Positions 16,380 through 26,018 of a stretch of DNA of 64,000 nt are shown here, piece by piece (within the stretch, counting starts at the first letter, position 1; the number at the start of each line of letters is the position of its first letter). Source of the DNA: Luteimonas sp. BLCC-B24 (GTDB taxonomy: Bacteria; Pseudomonadota; Gammaproteobacteria; Xanthomonadales; Xanthomonadaceae). The notes below the pieces were generated by a model, which worked only from the letters and a program-made list of their open reading frames with translations, did no database searches and was not told the origin of the DNA. The stretch is taken from assembly GCF_028550595.1 (NCBI RefSeq), contig NZ_JAQQGN010000002.1, forward strand, positions 248,001-312,000, written 5' to 3'. Both the position numbers and the translations under genes were made by a program.

Positions 16380-19055
16380 GTGCGGCGCGGGCGCCTGCGG
16401 AGCACTCCGTTGAAGCGCCTGCGCGGTCCGGATGCGCCCCTGCGCGCATGGTTCGACGCCCAGGGCTGGACGCCCGCGCCGTTCCAGCGCGAGGTCTGGC
16501 GCCGGTATCTGGCCGGCGAATCCGGCCTGTTGCAGACACCCACCGGCAGCGGCAAGACCCTCGCGGCGCTCGGTGGGCCCCTGCTCGAAGCCCTGGCGCT
16601 GGCGGCGGACGCGACGAAGCGCACGGCGCAGGTGGCGTCGACAGCGACAGGAGCGACCGGCCGGGTCATCGACACCGCGACGCGCCGCGCGGACCCGCGC
16701 CGCGGCACCGGACGTCTGTCGTCCACCACGGCATCGGTGTCGACGACCGGCACGCGCGGGCGGACGCAGGAACCGGACGCGACGACGGCCCGCGCGCGCG
16801 CGCCTCGCATCCGCCACGTGCCGCGGGACCTGTCGCTGCTGTGGATCACGCCGCTGCGCGCGCTCGCGGCCGATACCTTGCGCGCGATGCGCACGCCGAT
16901 CGAGGCGCTGGGCCTCGACTGGCAGGTCGGCCTGCGCACCGGTGATGCCAGCGCCCGCGACAAGCGTCTGGCGCGCGAGGGCAAGCTCGATGCGCTGATC
17001 ACCACGCCCGAGTCGCTGTCGTTGCTGCTGTCCTATCCCGATACCGCCCCGCAGCTAGCGACGCTGCGCTGCGTGATCGTCGACGAGTGGCACGAATTGC
17101 TCGGCAACAAGCGCGGCGTGCTGCTGCAACTCGCGCTGGCGCGGCTGCGCGCGCTGAATCCCGCGCTCCGGATCTGGGGCGTCTCGGCGACGCTGGGCAA
17201 CCTCGACGAGGCGCGCGATGCGCTGCTGCCGCACCTGCCCGAGGCACCGACGGTGGCCGGCGTCGCGCCCAAGGTCATGACCATCGATACGTTGTTGCCG
17301 GACGAGGACGAGCGTTTCCCGTGGGGCGGTCATCTCGGTCTCGCCCAGTTGCCACGCGTGCTCGAACGGCTGATGGCCGAGCGCACCAGCCTGCTGTTCT
17401 GCAACACCCGATCGCAGGCCGAACTCTGGCACCGCGCACTGTCGGCGGTGTGGCCCGAGGCGCCGGAGACGCTCGCGCTGCATCACGGTTCGCTGGATCC
17501 GAAACTGCGCGGCGACGCCGAGAACGGCCTTCGCGAGGGCAGCGTGCGCTGCGTGGTGGCCACGTCCAGTCTGGATCTCGGCGTCGATTTTCCCGCGGTG
17601 GACCAGGTGCTGCAGATCGGCAGTCCGAAGGGGGTCGCGCGCCTGCTGCAACGCGCCGGGCGCGCCAAGCATCGTCCGGGCGAGGCGGGCCACGTGGTCT
17701 GCGTGCCCACCCATGCGCTGGAGCTGGTGGAGTACGCCGCCGCGCGCGAGGCCGTGGCCCAAGGCACGATCGAATCCCGCCCCGCGCCGCGGCTCAGTCT
17801 CGACGTGCTGGCCCAGCACTGCGTGACGCTGGCGCTCGGCGGCGGCTTCACGGGCGACGCCCTGCTGGCCGAAGTGCGCGGCACCCAGGCCTTCCGCGCG
17901 CTGGACGACACCAGCTGGCGCGCCGTGCTCGACTTCATCGTGCAGGGCGGCCAGGCGCTCGCGCATTACCCGGATTTCCGCCGGGTCGAGCGCGACGGTG
18001 ATCTCTACCGGGTGACCGACCGGCGGGTCGCACTGCGTCATCGGCTGTCGATCGGCACCATCACCAGCGACGGCGCGGTACGCGTGAAGCTGATGCGCGG
18101 CGGCGGCCTCGGTGCCGTGGAGGAGAGCTTCGTCGGCCGCATGCGTCCCGGCGACAGGTTCCAGTTCGCCGGCCGCACGCTGGAACTGGTGCGCCTGGAA
18201 GACATGACCGCCTATGTCCGCGTGGCCAAGGCCGGCACCGGCACGGTGCCGAAATGGAACGGCGGGCGCATGCCCTTGTCGAGCGCGCTCGCGCACGAGG
18301 TCGAGCGCGTGTTCGACGGGCCGAGGCGCGCACCCGAGATGCGGGCGATCGCACGTCTGCTCGACCTCCAGGACCACCTCTCCGCGCTGCCGGCGCCCGA
18401 CCGCCTGCTGGTCGAATGGGTGCAGGCGCGCGGCGGGCGGCACCTGTTCGTGTTTCCGTTCGCCGGCCGTCACGTGCACGAAGGCCTGGCGGCGCTGCTC
18501 GCGCTGCGCTGGGGGCGGCGCGTGCGCAACAGCTTCACGTTCGCGGTGAACGACTACGGCCTGGTGCTGTCACCGGCGCAGGCGGTCGAGATCGAGACGG
18601 CCGACGTGGCCGCGCTGCTGACGCCCGAGCGGCTGCTGGAGGACCTGCGCGAGAGCCTCAATCTCGCCGAACTCGCCCGGCGCCAGTTCCGCGACATCGC
18701 CCGTGTCGCCGGCCTGCTGCCGCCGTCGCTGCCGGGCCGGGCGCCGCGCTCGATGCGCCAGCTGCAGGCATCGAGCGGCCTGTTGTTCGACGTGCTGCGC
18801 CAGCACGATCCGGAGCACATGCTGCTGGCGCTCGCCGAGCGCGAGGTCTTCGCCGCCCAGCTCGAAGTGGTGCGCCTGCGCGAAACGCTGGAGGACTGCA
18901 GCCGGCGCACACTGGACCTGCATCCGATGAAGACCTTTACCCCGATGTCGTTTCCGTTGTGGGCCGAATCGCTGCGCGGCCAGCTCAGTACCGAGGACTG
19001 GCGCACGCGGGTGCAGCGCGCCGCAGCGCAGCTGGAGAAACGCAACCGTGGTTGA
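16380..19055 (+). CDS. Ligase-associated Lhr-type DEXH-box helicase with low-complexity insert
   Basis: About 891 residues. Walker A TPTGSGKT lies at about 53-60, DEWH (motif II) at 235-238, SATLGN follows, and a C-terminal motif VI region LLQRAGRAKHRPGE is present. The large C-terminal domain beyond 470 is typical of Lhr-core helicases. Lhr proteins are 3'-to-5' translocases of DNA repair. Odd feature: residues about 77-148, between motifs I and Ia, are a Thr/Arg/Ala-rich stretch with no fold-like pattern, probably a lineage-specific loop. The start is uncertain: GTG at 16380 gives the listed protein, while TTG at 16410, ten codons later with GGAG about 8 bases ahead, is as good. The 3' end overlaps the phosphoesterase gene by eight bases. 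Confidence 0.93.
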   Translation: MRRGRLRSTPLKRLRGPDAPLRAWFDAQGWTPAPFQREVWRRYLAGESGLLQTPTGSGKTLAALGGPLLEALALAADATKRTAQVASTATGATGRVIDTATRRADPRRGTGRLSSTTASVSTTGTRGRTQEPDATTARARAPRIRHVPRDLSLLWITPLRALAADTLRAMRTPIEALGLDWQVGLRTGDASARDKRLAREGKLDALITTPESLSLLLSYPDTAPQLATLRCVIVDEWHELLGNKRGVLLQLALARLRALNPALRIWGVSATLGNLDEARDALLPHLPEAPTVAGVAPKVMTIDTLLPDEDERFPWGGHLGLAQLPRVLERLMAERTSLLFCNTRSQAELWHRALSAVWPEAPETLALHHGSLDPKLRGDAENGLREGSVRCVVATSSLDLGVDFPAVDQVLQIGSPKGVARLLQRAGRAKHRPGEAGHVVCVPTHALELVEYAAAREAVAQGTIESRPAPRLSLDVLAQHCVTLALGGGFTGDALLAEVRGTQAFRALDDTSWRAVLDFIVQGGQALAHYPDFRRVERDGDLYRVTDRRVALRHRLSIGTITSDGAVRVKLMRGGGLGAVEESFVGRMRPGDRFQFAGRTLELVRLEDMTAYVRVAKAGTGTVPKWNGGRMPLSSALAHEVERVFDGPRRAPEMRAIARLLDLQDHLSALPAPDRLLVEWVQARGGRHLFVFPFAGRHVHEGLAALLALRWGRRVRNSFTFAVNDYGLVLSPAQAVEIETADVAALLTPERLLEDLRESLNLAELARRQFRDIARVAGLLPPSLPGRAPRSMRQLQASSGLLFDVLRQHDPEHMLLALAEREVFAAQLEVVRLRETLEDCSRRTLDLHPMKTFTPMSFPLWAESLRGQLSTEDWRTRVQRAAAQLEKRNRG

Positions 19056-19722
19056 GCCGGCGATGCCGGGCGCGCTGGAGATCGCGCTGGCCGGGGAAGC
19101 CGTCGCGCTGCTGCCGGAGCGCGCGCTGTGGTGGCCGCGGATGTCGCTGCTGGCGATCGCCGATCTGCATCTGGGCAAGGGCGATCATTTCCGCCGCGCC
19201 GGCATCGCGCTGCCACGTGGTGGCACCGCGCTCGATCTGCAGCGGCTCGACGCGCTGCTCGAGGCCACGCGCGCGACGCGTCTGCTGGTGCTCGGTGACC
19301 TGCTGCACGCGGCGGTCAACGATGCGCCCTGGCGCGAGGCCTGGTCGCGCTGGCGGGCCGGACGCACGGCGCTGTCGGTCGAACTCGTCAGCGGCAACCA
19401 CGACCGCGCCCTGCGCACGCGGCCGGGTCTCGCCGATGCACTGGGCCTGCATGTCCATGGCACGCGGCTGGCATTCGCGCCGTTCGTGTTCGTCCACGAC
19501 CCGGCCGATGCCGCCGATGCCGCCGGCTACCGGCTCGGCGGTCATCTGCACCCCGTCGTGCGCCTCCCGGGTGTGCCGAGACTGCCCGCGTTCCGCTTCG
19601 ACGCGCGCGCGGGAGTGCTGCCGGCCTTCACTGCCTTCGCCGGCGGCTGGCGCGTGGACCGCGAACCCGGCACGCGCCTGTTCGCCTGTGCGCCGGATGT
19701 GGTGGTGGACGTGTCGAGGTGA
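19048..19722 (+). CDS. pdeM: Ligase-associated calcineurin-like phosphoesterase/endonuclease (PdeM type)
   Basis: 224 residues. Metallophosphoesterase motifs are in order: IADLHLGKGDHF (about 33-44), VLGDLLH (about 80-86), SGNHDRAL (about 112-119) and GGHLHP (about 165-170), which provide the two-metal site. Length and the short N-terminal strand match the MPE partner of Lhr in the ligase-associated set, proteins with manganese-dependent phosphodiesterase or endonuclease activity in studied relatives. GTG at 19048 overlaps the helicase by eight bases, indicating coupling; ATG at 19063 is the alternative. It ends the repair operon. Confidence 0.9.
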   Translation: MVEPAMPGALEIALAGEAVALLPERALWWPRMSLLAIADLHLGKGDHFRRAGIALPRGGTALDLQRLDALLEATRATRLLVLGDLLHAAVNDAPWREAWSRWRAGRTALSVELVSGNHDRALRTRPGLADALGLHVHGTRLAFAPFVFVHDPADAADAAGYRLGGHLHPVVRLPGVPRLPAFRFDARAGVLPAFTAFAGGWRVDREPGTRLFACAPDVVVDVSR

Positions 19723-19830
19723 ACGGGAGGACGCGGGCCTGTTGCCGCGACGTCGTTCGCGCTGCGGGCACGATGTCGACGTCGCCATGGGAGGGCGCCG
19801 GATGACACCGAGTCGCGATGCCTTGCTGCT

Positions 19831-19848
19831 GTAGGAGCGCGCTCCTAC
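19831..19848. repeat. 18-base perfect palindrome between convergent genes
   Basis: GTAGGAGCG followed directly by CGCTCCTAC, a perfect inverted repeat lying between the 3' ends of the phosphoesterase gene and hemE. The TGTAGGAGCG wording is typical of repeated intergenic elements in xanthomonads and pseudomonads. It could act as a bidirectional stop signal, but there is no T-run. Confidence 0.55.
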
Positions 19849-19861
19849 GGAGGAGCTGCAG

Positions 19862-20935
19862 TCAGCGCGCGCTGTAGGCGTGCACCTCGTCGACCAGCAC
19901 GCCGACGTGCTCGGGATCCATGTCCGGCGACATGCCATGGCCGAGGTTGAAGACGTGGCCGTCGCGCGAGCCGCCGTTGCCGTCGCGATAGCTGTCGAGC
20001 GCATGGCGGACCTGGGCGCGGATCGCGTCGGGTGCGCCGTAGAGCGTCGCCGGATCGAGATTGCCCTGCAGGGCGACGCGGCCCTCGGTGCGACGTGCGG
20101 CGTCGCCGAGTTCGATCAGCCAGTCGACGCCGACACCCTCCGCGCCCGAGCGCGACAACTCGTCGAGATACGCGGCATTGCCCTTGCCGAACAGGATCAG
20201 CGGCGTGCGCTCGGCACCGTCGCCGCGTTGCAGTTCCCGGGCGATGCGGGTCAGGTACGGCAGCGAGAATTCACGGTACATCGCCGGGCTCAACACGCCG
20301 CCCCAGGTGTCGAACACCTGCAGCGCCTGGGCACCGGCCGCGCGTTGCGCGGCCAGATACGCGATCACCGCATCGGTGTTGACCGACAGCAGCGCGTGCA
20401 GCGCCTTCGGGTCGTTGAGCGCCATTGACTTGATGCGGGCGAAGTCCTTGCTGCCGCCGCCCTCGACCATGTAGCAGGCCAGCGTCCACGGGCTGCCGGA
20501 GAAGCCGATCAGCGGCACCCTGCCGTCAAGCTCGCGCCGGATCACCCGCACCGCATCCATGACGTAGCGCAGCGCGCCTTCCATGTCCGGCACGCCGAGC
20601 TTCGCGATACTCGCGGCATCACGGACCGGGTGGCGGAACTTCGGGCCTTCGCCCTCGACGAAATACAGCTCCAGGCCCATCGCGTCGGGAATGGTGAGGA
20701 TGTCGGAGAACAGGATGGCCGCATCGAGGTCGAAGCGCGCCAGCGGCTGCAGCGTGACCTCGCAGGCGAGATCGGGATTCTTCGCCATCGCCAGGAAACT
20801 GCCCGCCTGCTTGCGCGTGGCGCGGTACTCCGGCAGATAGCGGCCGGCTTGGCGCATCAGCCAGACGGGCGTGCGGTCGACGGGTTCGCGGCGGAGGGCG
20901 CGGAGAAAGCGGTCGTTCTTGAGGGCGGCGGACAT
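19862..20935 (-). CDS. hemE: Uroporphyrinogen decarboxylase
   Basis: 357 residues, normal length. It begins [38 protein letters not shown], which includes the two signature regions of the family ([16 protein letters not shown] and, later, [22 protein letters not shown]). The catalytic Asp is in [13 protein letters not shown], and [12 protein letters not shown] lies near the C-terminus. The enzyme removes four carboxyl groups from uroporphyrinogen III to give coproporphyrinogen III in haem synthesis, in the cytoplasm. It is transcribed after the small WGR gene, with a gap of 33 bases, so the two are probably co-transcribed. Confidence 0.97.
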   Translation of the reverse strand: MSAALKNDRFLRALRREPVDRTPVWLMRQAGRYLPEYRATRKQAGSFLAMAKNPDLACEVTLQPLARFDLDAAILFSDILTIPDAMGLELYFVEGEGPKFRHPVRDAASIAKLGVPDMEGALRYVMDAVRVIRRELDGRVPLIGFSGSPWTLACYMVEGGGSKDFARIKSMALNDPKALHALLSVNTDAVIAYLAAQRAAGAQALQVFDTWGGVLSPAMYREFSLPYLTRIARELQRGDGAERTPLILFGKGNAAYLDELSRSGAEGVGVDWLIELGDAARRTEGRVALQGNLDPATLYGAPDAIRAQVRHALDSYRDGNGGSRDGHVFNLGHGMSPDMDPEHVGVLVDEVHAYSAR

Positions 20936-20968
20936 CGGGGCTGGAATTCCTGGTGAAGGGGCGTGCGC

Positions 20969-21223
20969 TCAGGCGGGCGCGTCGCTGCCGCGGGCGAACA
21001 TCAGCTGGAAGCCGCGCTTGAGCTGCGCGTCGCGTGCGGCTTCGAGCGCCTTGAGTGCGCTGGGCTGGTCGAGGAACTGGTCGCGCCGCAGCGTGCTGCG
21101 GCCGCCGACCTGGCCGGTTTCGCGCAGCAGCGTCCAGCCGCCCAGCAGATCGGGCTGCAGGGTCAGTTGCACGAAGCGCGGGGATTCGTGGCCGTCGGGA
21201 CGTTGCTGCAGGAACAGGCGCAT
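20969..21223 (-). CDS. Small WGR-domain protein
   Basis: 84 residues, starting MRLFLQQRPDGHESPRFVQL and containing the WGR-type core LLGGWTLLRETGQVGGRSTLRR. This is a stand-alone version of the domain found in PARPs and MolR-like regulators, where it contacts nucleic acid. ATG at 21223 is preferred over an ORF start 30 bases further out, because the domain begins at once. It sits just before hemE. No functional tie to haem synthesis is visible; the link may be only positional. The exact role is unknown. Confidence 0.8.
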   Translation of the reverse strand: MRLFLQQRPDGHESPRFVQLTLQPDLLGGWTLLRETGQVGGRSTLRRDQFLDQPSALKALEAARDAQLKRGFQLMFARGSDAPA

Positions 21224-21300
21224 GGCGGTCGATTGTACGGCCGGCCCGGTCACGACGCCGCACGTACCATGGCGCTCGGCGTCCGGTCACGGGTTCGACG

Positions 21301-21984
21301 ATGCGCATGCTCGATTTCAGTTCACTCGGCGCCAGCGCCTCGACGCTGCTCGGGCTGGTGCTGGTCACCCTGATCGCGGTCGGCATCCGCCTGGTGTTCA
21401 TGCAGCGGATGCAACGCCGGCGTGAGCGCGAGAACCGGCAGATCAACGAGCGGCTAAAGACCCTAATCGCCGCCTACAAGACGCTCGGCGGCGCGTTCAC
21501 CGGCGAACTCGATGTCGATCCGCGGCATCTGCGCGAGCTTCGCCAGGCGGCGCGCACGGCGGATCCCGCGGCGGACGAGGCGGCCGCGCCCGACATCGAT
21601 TTCGACTCGGATGCCGCCGTGCGTCGGCGCCGGATACGCGATGCGGTCGAGGCGGCGTTGTCGGACGTGATCCTGCTCGGCACCGAAGACCAGGTGCGGC
21701 TCGCGGCGCAGGCCGCCGGCGACATGGTCGCGCGGCGGCCGGTGCGGGTGTCGGCGCTGGTGGTGTCGCTGCGCGGCTTCATCCGCCAGGCGCTGGATCT
21801 CGAGCCGGTGCCGGCCGATCTGGTGGTGCCCGATCAGGGGCCGGTGCGCGGGGAAGGCGGCGCCAGGAAGACCGGCGCCCGGGGCGGGCGTGGCGGCGGG
21901 GGTGGTGGTGGCCCGGGCGGTGGAACGGGAGCCGGCGGGGCGGGCCTGGACACCGGCCGCCGCGATGCCGCCGAGGCCCCCTGA
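21301..21984 (+). CDS. Single-pass membrane protein with Gly-rich C-terminus, function unknown
   Basis: 227 residues. An N-terminal membrane helix at about 10-31 (SASTLLGLVLVTLIAVGIRLVF) is followed by a strongly basic stretch MQRMQRRRERENRQINERLK, a helical region to about residue 180, and a Gly/Arg-rich disordered tail of about 45 residues. The helical part (LKTLIAAYKTLGGAFTGEL; RRRRIRDAVEAALSDVILLG) resembles a conserved uncharacterised proteobacterial family, but I do not know its role. Start is ATG at 21301 or ATG at 21307. Its stop is three bases from the aroB stop on the other strand. Confidence 0.75.
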   Translation: MRMLDFSSLGASASTLLGLVLVTLIAVGIRLVFMQRMQRRRERENRQINERLKTLIAAYKTLGGAFTGELDVDPRHLRELRQAARTADPAADEAAAPDIDFDSDAAVRRRRIRDAVEAALSDVILLGTEDQVRLAAQAAGDMVARRPVRVSALVVSLRGFIRQALDLEPVPADLVVPDQGPVRGEGGARKTGARGGRGGGGGGGPGGGTGAGGAGLDTGRRDAAEAP

Positions 21985-21987
21985 GCA

Positions 21988-23076
21988 TCAGCGGCGCAGT
22001 ACGTCCAGCACGGCGGTTTCGGACACGCCCGCCAGCACCCGCGCGCGGCCGATGCCGTCCCAGACGATGAAGCGCAGGCCGTCGGCCTGGGCCTTCTTGT
22101 CCAGGCGCATGTGCGCCAGCAGACGGTCCGGATCGAGACCCGGCGGCAGCGCGACCGGCAGCTCCAGGCGTTGCAGCAGGGCGCGAAGCCGCGCGGTGTC
22201 GGCGGCCGGCGCCAGCCCCAGCACTTCGGAGAGCTGGGCCGCGAGCACCATCCCCACCGCGACCGCTTCGCCGTGGTTGAGGCCGCCGTAGCCCTGCTCG
22301 GTCTCGATCGCGTGGCCGAAGGTGTGGCCGAAGTTGAGCAGGGCGCGCTCGCCGTGCTCGAAGGGGTCGCGCGCGACGATCGCGGCCTTGTGTGCGCAGC
22401 TGCGTGCGATGGCTTCGGCCAGGGCCGCGTCGTCCATCGCCAGCAGGGCGGCGGCGTTGGCGTCGAGCCAGTCGATGAAGCCCGCATCGCCCAGCGCACC
22501 GTACTTCACCACCTCGGCCAGGCCCGCGCGCAACTCGCGCGCCGGCAGCGTGCGCAGCGCCGCGGTATCGGCGATCACCGCACGCGGCGGGTGGAAGGCG
22601 CCCACCAGATTCTTGCCCTGCGGAAGATCGACGGCGGTCTTGCCGCCGACGGAGGAATCCACCATCGCCAGCAGCGTGGTCGGCAGCTGCACGCAGTCGA
22701 TGCCGCGCATCCAGCAGGCCGCGGCGAAGCCGGCGAGATCGCCGATCACGCCGCCACCGAGCGCGAACAGCGTCGCGTCCCGGCGCATGCGTGCATCGGC
22801 GAGTGCGGTGGTGACGTCGGTGAAGTGGGCGAGCGTCTTTGCCGCTTCGCCCGGCGGCAGCACGTGCCGGTGGAGTCGCAGCTCGGGCCGCGCGGCGCGG
22901 AGCGCGGTCGCCACGCGATCGGCGTACAAGGGCGCGACGTGGGCGTCGCTGACCAGCATGGCGTCGCCGCCGCGGACGCGGCGCGCCAGCAGCGCGCCGT
23001 CGTCGAGCAGGCCGGGACCGATGTGGATGGTGTAGGGCGCGTCGCCGGCGACGGCGACCTCGTGGGAGCGGGGCAT
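21988..23076 (-). CDS. aroB: 3-dehydroquinate synthase
   Basis: 362 residues. NAD-binding and active-site features are visible: [22 protein letters not shown] (about 106-127), the [25 protein letters not shown] block (about 131-155), EVVKYGAL, and metal-ligand histidines in [12 protein letters not shown] (about 247-258) and [11 protein letters not shown]. The enzyme converts DAHP to 3-dehydroquinate, second step of the shikimate pathway. It lies 73 bases downstream of the shikimate kinase gene on the same strand, the common aroK-aroB order. No damage is seen. Confidence 0.97.
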   Translation of the reverse strand: MPRSHEVAVAGDAPYTIHIGPGLLDDGALLARRVRGGDAMLVSDAHVAPLYADRVATALRAARPELRLHRHVLPPGEAAKTLAHFTDVTTALADARMRRDATLFALGGGVIGDLAGFAAACWMRGIDCVQLPTTLLAMVDSSVGGKTAVDLPQGKNLVGAFHPPRAVIADTAALRTLPARELRAGLAEVVKYGALGDAGFIDWLDANAAALLAMDDAALAEAIARSCAHKAAIVARDPFEHGERALLNFGHTFGHAIETEQGYGGLNHGEAVAVGMVLAAQLSEVLGLAPAADTARLRALLQRLELPVALPPGLDPDRLLAHMRLDKKAQADGLRFIVWDGIGRARVLAGVSETAVLDVLRR

Positions 23077-23149
23077 CAGGGGAATCCGGAAGCGGTGGGG
23101 CGGGCGCGTGCCGGAACCGGCGAGGCGCTGGACGGGTTGCGAGGTGCGG

Positions 23150-23710
23150 TCATCCGACCGCGGCGTCGGGCGTGGCCGCCGGAGGCGGTCGCCAGTGCCG
23201 CTGGATCAACCGGCCGAGCTGTACCGCGGCATCCGCGCAGGTGTGCAGGCCGGTGTCGAAGCGCAGATGCGCGGCCGCCTCGTAGAGCGGCGCGCGTTCG
23301 ATCGCGAGCTGTTCGAGCACCGCACGGCGATCGCCGCGGGCCAGCAGCGGCCGTGTGCGATCGCGGGCAAGCCGCGCCAGCTGGGTCTCGACGCCGGCGT
23401 GCATGTGCACCACGAAACCGCGCGTTCGCATCCGCGCGCGGTTGTCGGCATCGAGCACGGCGCCGCCGCCGGTGGCCACGAGCTGCCGCTCGCCCGCGAG
23501 GATGTCCATCAGCGTCGCGCGTTCGCGCGCGCGGAAGCCCGGTTCGCCCTCGCACTCGAAGATGGTCGCGACCGTCGCGCCGGTGCGCACTTCGATCTCG
23601 TGATCCACGTCCACGAACACCAGCCCGAAGCGTCGGGCGACACGGCGGCCGATCGAGGATTTGCCGGCGCCCATCGGACCGACGAGCACGAGGTTGGGGG
23701 CGGATTGCAT
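23150..23710 (-). CDS. aroK: Shikimate kinase
   Basis: 186 residues. P-loop GPMGAGKSS with Lys17 near the start, shikimate-binding DVDHEIE (about 38-44), GFRARE with the conserved Arg, and ATGGGAVLD (about 83-91). The lid region [12 protein letters not shown] follows. ATG at 23708-23710 is chosen because it precedes the P-loop by the usual ten residues; the frame stays open upstream but that sequence is Arg-rich chance coding. The enzyme phosphorylates shikimate in the cytoplasm. The C-terminal 15 residues are Pro/Ala-rich and unconserved in appearance. The gene forms a unit with aroB. Confidence 0.96.
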   Translation of the reverse strand: MQSAPNLVLVGPMGAGKSSIGRRVARRFGLVFVDVDHEIEVRTGATVATIFECEGEPGFRARERATLMDILAGERQLVATGGGAVLDADNRARMRTRGFVVHMHAGVETQLARLARDRTRPLLARGDRRAVLEQLAIERAPLYEAAAHLRFDTGLHTCADAAVQLGRLIQRHWRPPPAATPDAAVG

Positions 23711-23819
23711 GGAACGAATCCTAGCAGCGGCGCCGCGCGCGCCGGATCGCGGAGTGCCCGCTGGCCGCCTCGACCTGCGATCCGCGTGGTCCCCGTGACA
23801 CGCCCCGGAGCCATTGCCG

Positions 23820-24272
23820 ATGACGACCCGTCCTGCTTTCATCCGCGTGCTCGGCGCGGGCCTGTCGATGGCGCTGTGGCTGGGCGCGCCGCATGCCGCC
23901 GCGTTACCGCTGATGCACATGGGCGATTTTCCGGCCCTGCATGGGCGCTATGCGCCGCGCGGCGACTGCAACCGGCAGCCGCAGGTGGTGGTCGACGCCG
24001 CGGGCATCGCCTTCACCGGTGGACCGCCCCTGCCCAGGGCCGACCGCCCCGACCACGCCGCCGCGTTCATGGGCCCGGCCTACACCGGCATCGCCCTGGC
24101 GTTCTTTCCGTATGCGGAGGAACCCCGGCCTTTCCTGCTGACCTTCAACGCCGACGAAACGCCGGGCCGGCTCACCGTGCAGAGCGAGGACTTCGACTAC
24201 CCGGGAGGGCCGGCCTTGCCCGCACGGTATCGGCCGTGGATCGCGGCATCGCCCTACGCGAAATGCGGGTGA
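23820..24272 (+). CDS. Secreted hypothetical protein
   Basis: 150 residues. The signal peptide covers about 1-28 (FIRVLGAGLSMALWLGAPHAAA). The mature part has two cysteines (GRYAPRGDCNRQP and the final YAKCG), which might form a disulfide, and a beta-rich look. ATG at 23820 is chosen because CCCCGGAG at 23803-23810 sits nine bases before it; a TTG at 23814 is too close to that site. I recognise no family. It is flanked by divergent aroK and convergent glycerate-kinase-like genes, so it is probably transcribed alone. Confidence 0.7.
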   Translation: MTTRPAFIRVLGAGLSMALWLGAPHAAALPLMHMGDFPALHGRYAPRGDCNRQPQVVVDAAGIAFTGGPPLPRADRPDHAAAFMGPAYTGIALAFFPYAEEPRPFLLTFNADETPGRLTVQSEDFDYPGGPALPARYRPWIAASPYAKCG

Positions 24273-24526
24273 GCCGCCCGCTTGCCCGAAGGTGGGCGCG
24301 GATGGCGAGCGATGCCGTGTCCGGCCTGCAGAGGGTGAAGGTCCGACGGCTGCGCGCGCCGCGTTCGCCGATGAAGGAACGGCGGGCGGGATGACTGCAG
24401 GGCCGGCCCGAGCGCGGCGGTGCCCGAGCCGGACGACACGAGGCCGAGGGGTCCGGCCAGGCTCTGCGAGCCCCGCAGGCCTGGTCCGGCCGGGCGCGCC
24501 GGGCCCGAGGGGGCCGCGGTATGACC

Positions 24527-25333
24527 TCAGTCGGGCAGGACCCGGCGCTGCGCATCCAGCGTCACCACCACGTCCGCACGCCCGGGAAGCGTGCGCAGCG
24601 CCTGGCGGCTGACCCGTTCGAAGTGCTGGACGAAGCGCGCAATGCCGGCCGCGTCCATGCCGCGGCGTCCCGGCGCGGCGGCCTGCAGGGCCTGTTCCTG
24701 CTGCAGGCGCCAGTCGAAGACCACGTCGAAACCGGGGGGCTGCAGGAACAGCAGCCGGTCCATTCCGCTCCACAGCGCCGGGTAGTCGCGGGCGAGTGCG
24801 GCGTTGCACCAGCGGCGCCAGGTGCCGGCCGCATCGTCCTCGCGCTCGAGCGCGTTGATCGGCTCGACCAGCTGCGCCGCCGGCTCGGGCGGCGTGCCGA
24901 CGCACCAGCCCTCGAACAGCAGAAGATCCAGCCCATCGACCATCGGCCAATCACGTTCCGGCAGGCGCCGGTCGCCGAGTTTGTCGAAGCGCGGCAGGCG
25001 CACCGGAATGCCGGCCCGCGCCGCCTCCATCACCGCCACGCCCAGCGCGACTTCGTGCGTGCCCGGCGGGCCGCGCGTCGCCAGCAGCGGGTGCACCGCG
25101 CGCGCGAGGCGGGCGCGGGCGTCGGGGTCGAGATACAGATCGTCGAGCGACAGCACCGCCGCGCGCAGCCCGCACGCATCGGCCGCTGCCACCACCTGCG
25201 CCGCCAGCGTGGACTTGCCGGTGCCCTGCAGACCGCTGAGGCCGAGCACGCGGACGCCGTGCGTGCGGGCGTCGTCGAGGATGCGGGCCACCAGGGCCGC
25301 GGACCACGGTGCGTCTGGCGGCGGTGGTGTCAT
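24527..25333 (-). CDS. P-loop kinase, D-glycerate 3-kinase-like
   Basis: 268 residues. Walker A GLQGTGKST with Lys40, a Walker-B-like SLDDLYLDPDARARLA segment (about 62-77), the GPPGTHEVALGVAVME motif and the PRFDKLGDRRLPERDW segment are features of plant-type glycerate kinases and related uridine-kinase-like proteins. LLLFEGWCVG is also typical. The likely reaction is ATP-dependent phosphorylation of D-glycerate to 3-phosphoglycerate, but close paralogues of unknown substrate exist, so the substrate is a family inference. It is divergent from pdxH with a gap of 76 bases. Confidence 0.78.
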   Translation of the reverse strand: MTPPPPDAPWSAALVARILDDARTHGVRVLGLSGLQGTGKSTLAAQVVAAADACGLRAAVLSLDDLYLDPDARARLARAVHPLLATRGPPGTHEVALGVAVMEAARAGIPVRLPRFDKLGDRRLPERDWPMVDGLDLLLFEGWCVGTPPEPAAQLVEPINALEREDDAAGTWRRWCNAALARDYPALWSGMDRLLFLQPPGFDVVFDWRLQQEQALQAAAPGRRGMDAAGIARFVQHFERVSRQALRTLPGRADVVVTLDAQRRVLPD

Positions 25334-25409
25334 GTGCGCACCTTAGCCATTGCCGTCGGATGTTGCAGCGCCGTTCGACATCCCCGCGCGCCGGCGCGAT
25401 CATTCGGCA

Positions 25410-26018
25410 ATGACCACCGCCAGCCCCGCCCTGCTGTCCGAAGCCCTCGGCACGTTCGCCACCCTGTTCGACGAAGCGCAAGCGGCCGGCGAACCCGACC
25501 GCACCGCGATGACCGTCGCCACCGCCGCACTGGACGGCCGTCCCTCGGCCCGCACCGTGTTGCTCAAGGCCTGGGACGCGCGTGGCTTCGTCTTCTACAC
25601 CCACCTCGACGGTCGAAAGGGGCGCGAGCTGCAGGCCAACCCGCACGCCGCGCTGCTGTTCCACTGGCCGCGCGTGCGCCAGGGCGTGCAGGTGCGGATC
25701 GAAGGGCCGGTGGTGATCGTCGGTGACGACGAGGCCGACGCGTATTTCGCCTCGCGTCCGCGCGGCAGCCAGCTCGGCGCGTGGGCCTCGAAGCAATCCG
25801 AGCCGCTGGACGGCCGCGCGACGTTCGAGCAGCGGCTGGCGGATGTGGAGGCCGAGTTCGAAGGCCGCGACGTGCCGCGGCCACCGCGCTGGTCGGGCCT
25901 GCGCGTGCGCCCGGACCGGATGGAGTTCTGGTACGGCGCGGATTTCCGCCTGCACGAGCGCTGGCTCTACGAGTGCGACATGGCGGGGGATTGCCGGAAG
26001 CGGATGCTGTATCCGTGA
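25410..26018 (+). CDS. pdxH: Pyridoxamine/pyridoxine 5'-phosphate oxidase
   Basis: 202 residues. FMN- and substrate-binding segments are in order: [27 protein letters not shown] (about 48-74), [35 protein letters not shown] with the conserved Arg and Gln, and a C-terminal [19 protein letters not shown]. The enzyme makes pyridoxal 5'-phosphate, the cofactor of several enzymes encoded nearby (MetB, Kbl), though that is coincidence of content, not an operon. ATG at 25410 starts a normal-length protein. Its stop overlaps the GTG start of the next gene by four bases (GTGA at 26015-26018). Confidence 0.96.
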   Translation: MTTASPALLSEALGTFATLFDEAQAAGEPDRTAMTVATAALDGRPSARTVLLKAWDARGFVFYTHLDGRKGRELQANPHAALLFHWPRVRQGVQVRIEGPVVIVGDDEADAYFASRPRGSQLGAWASKQSEPLDGRATFEQRLADVEAEFEGRDVPRPPRWSGLRVRPDRMEFWYGADFRLHERWLYECDMAGDCRKRMLYP

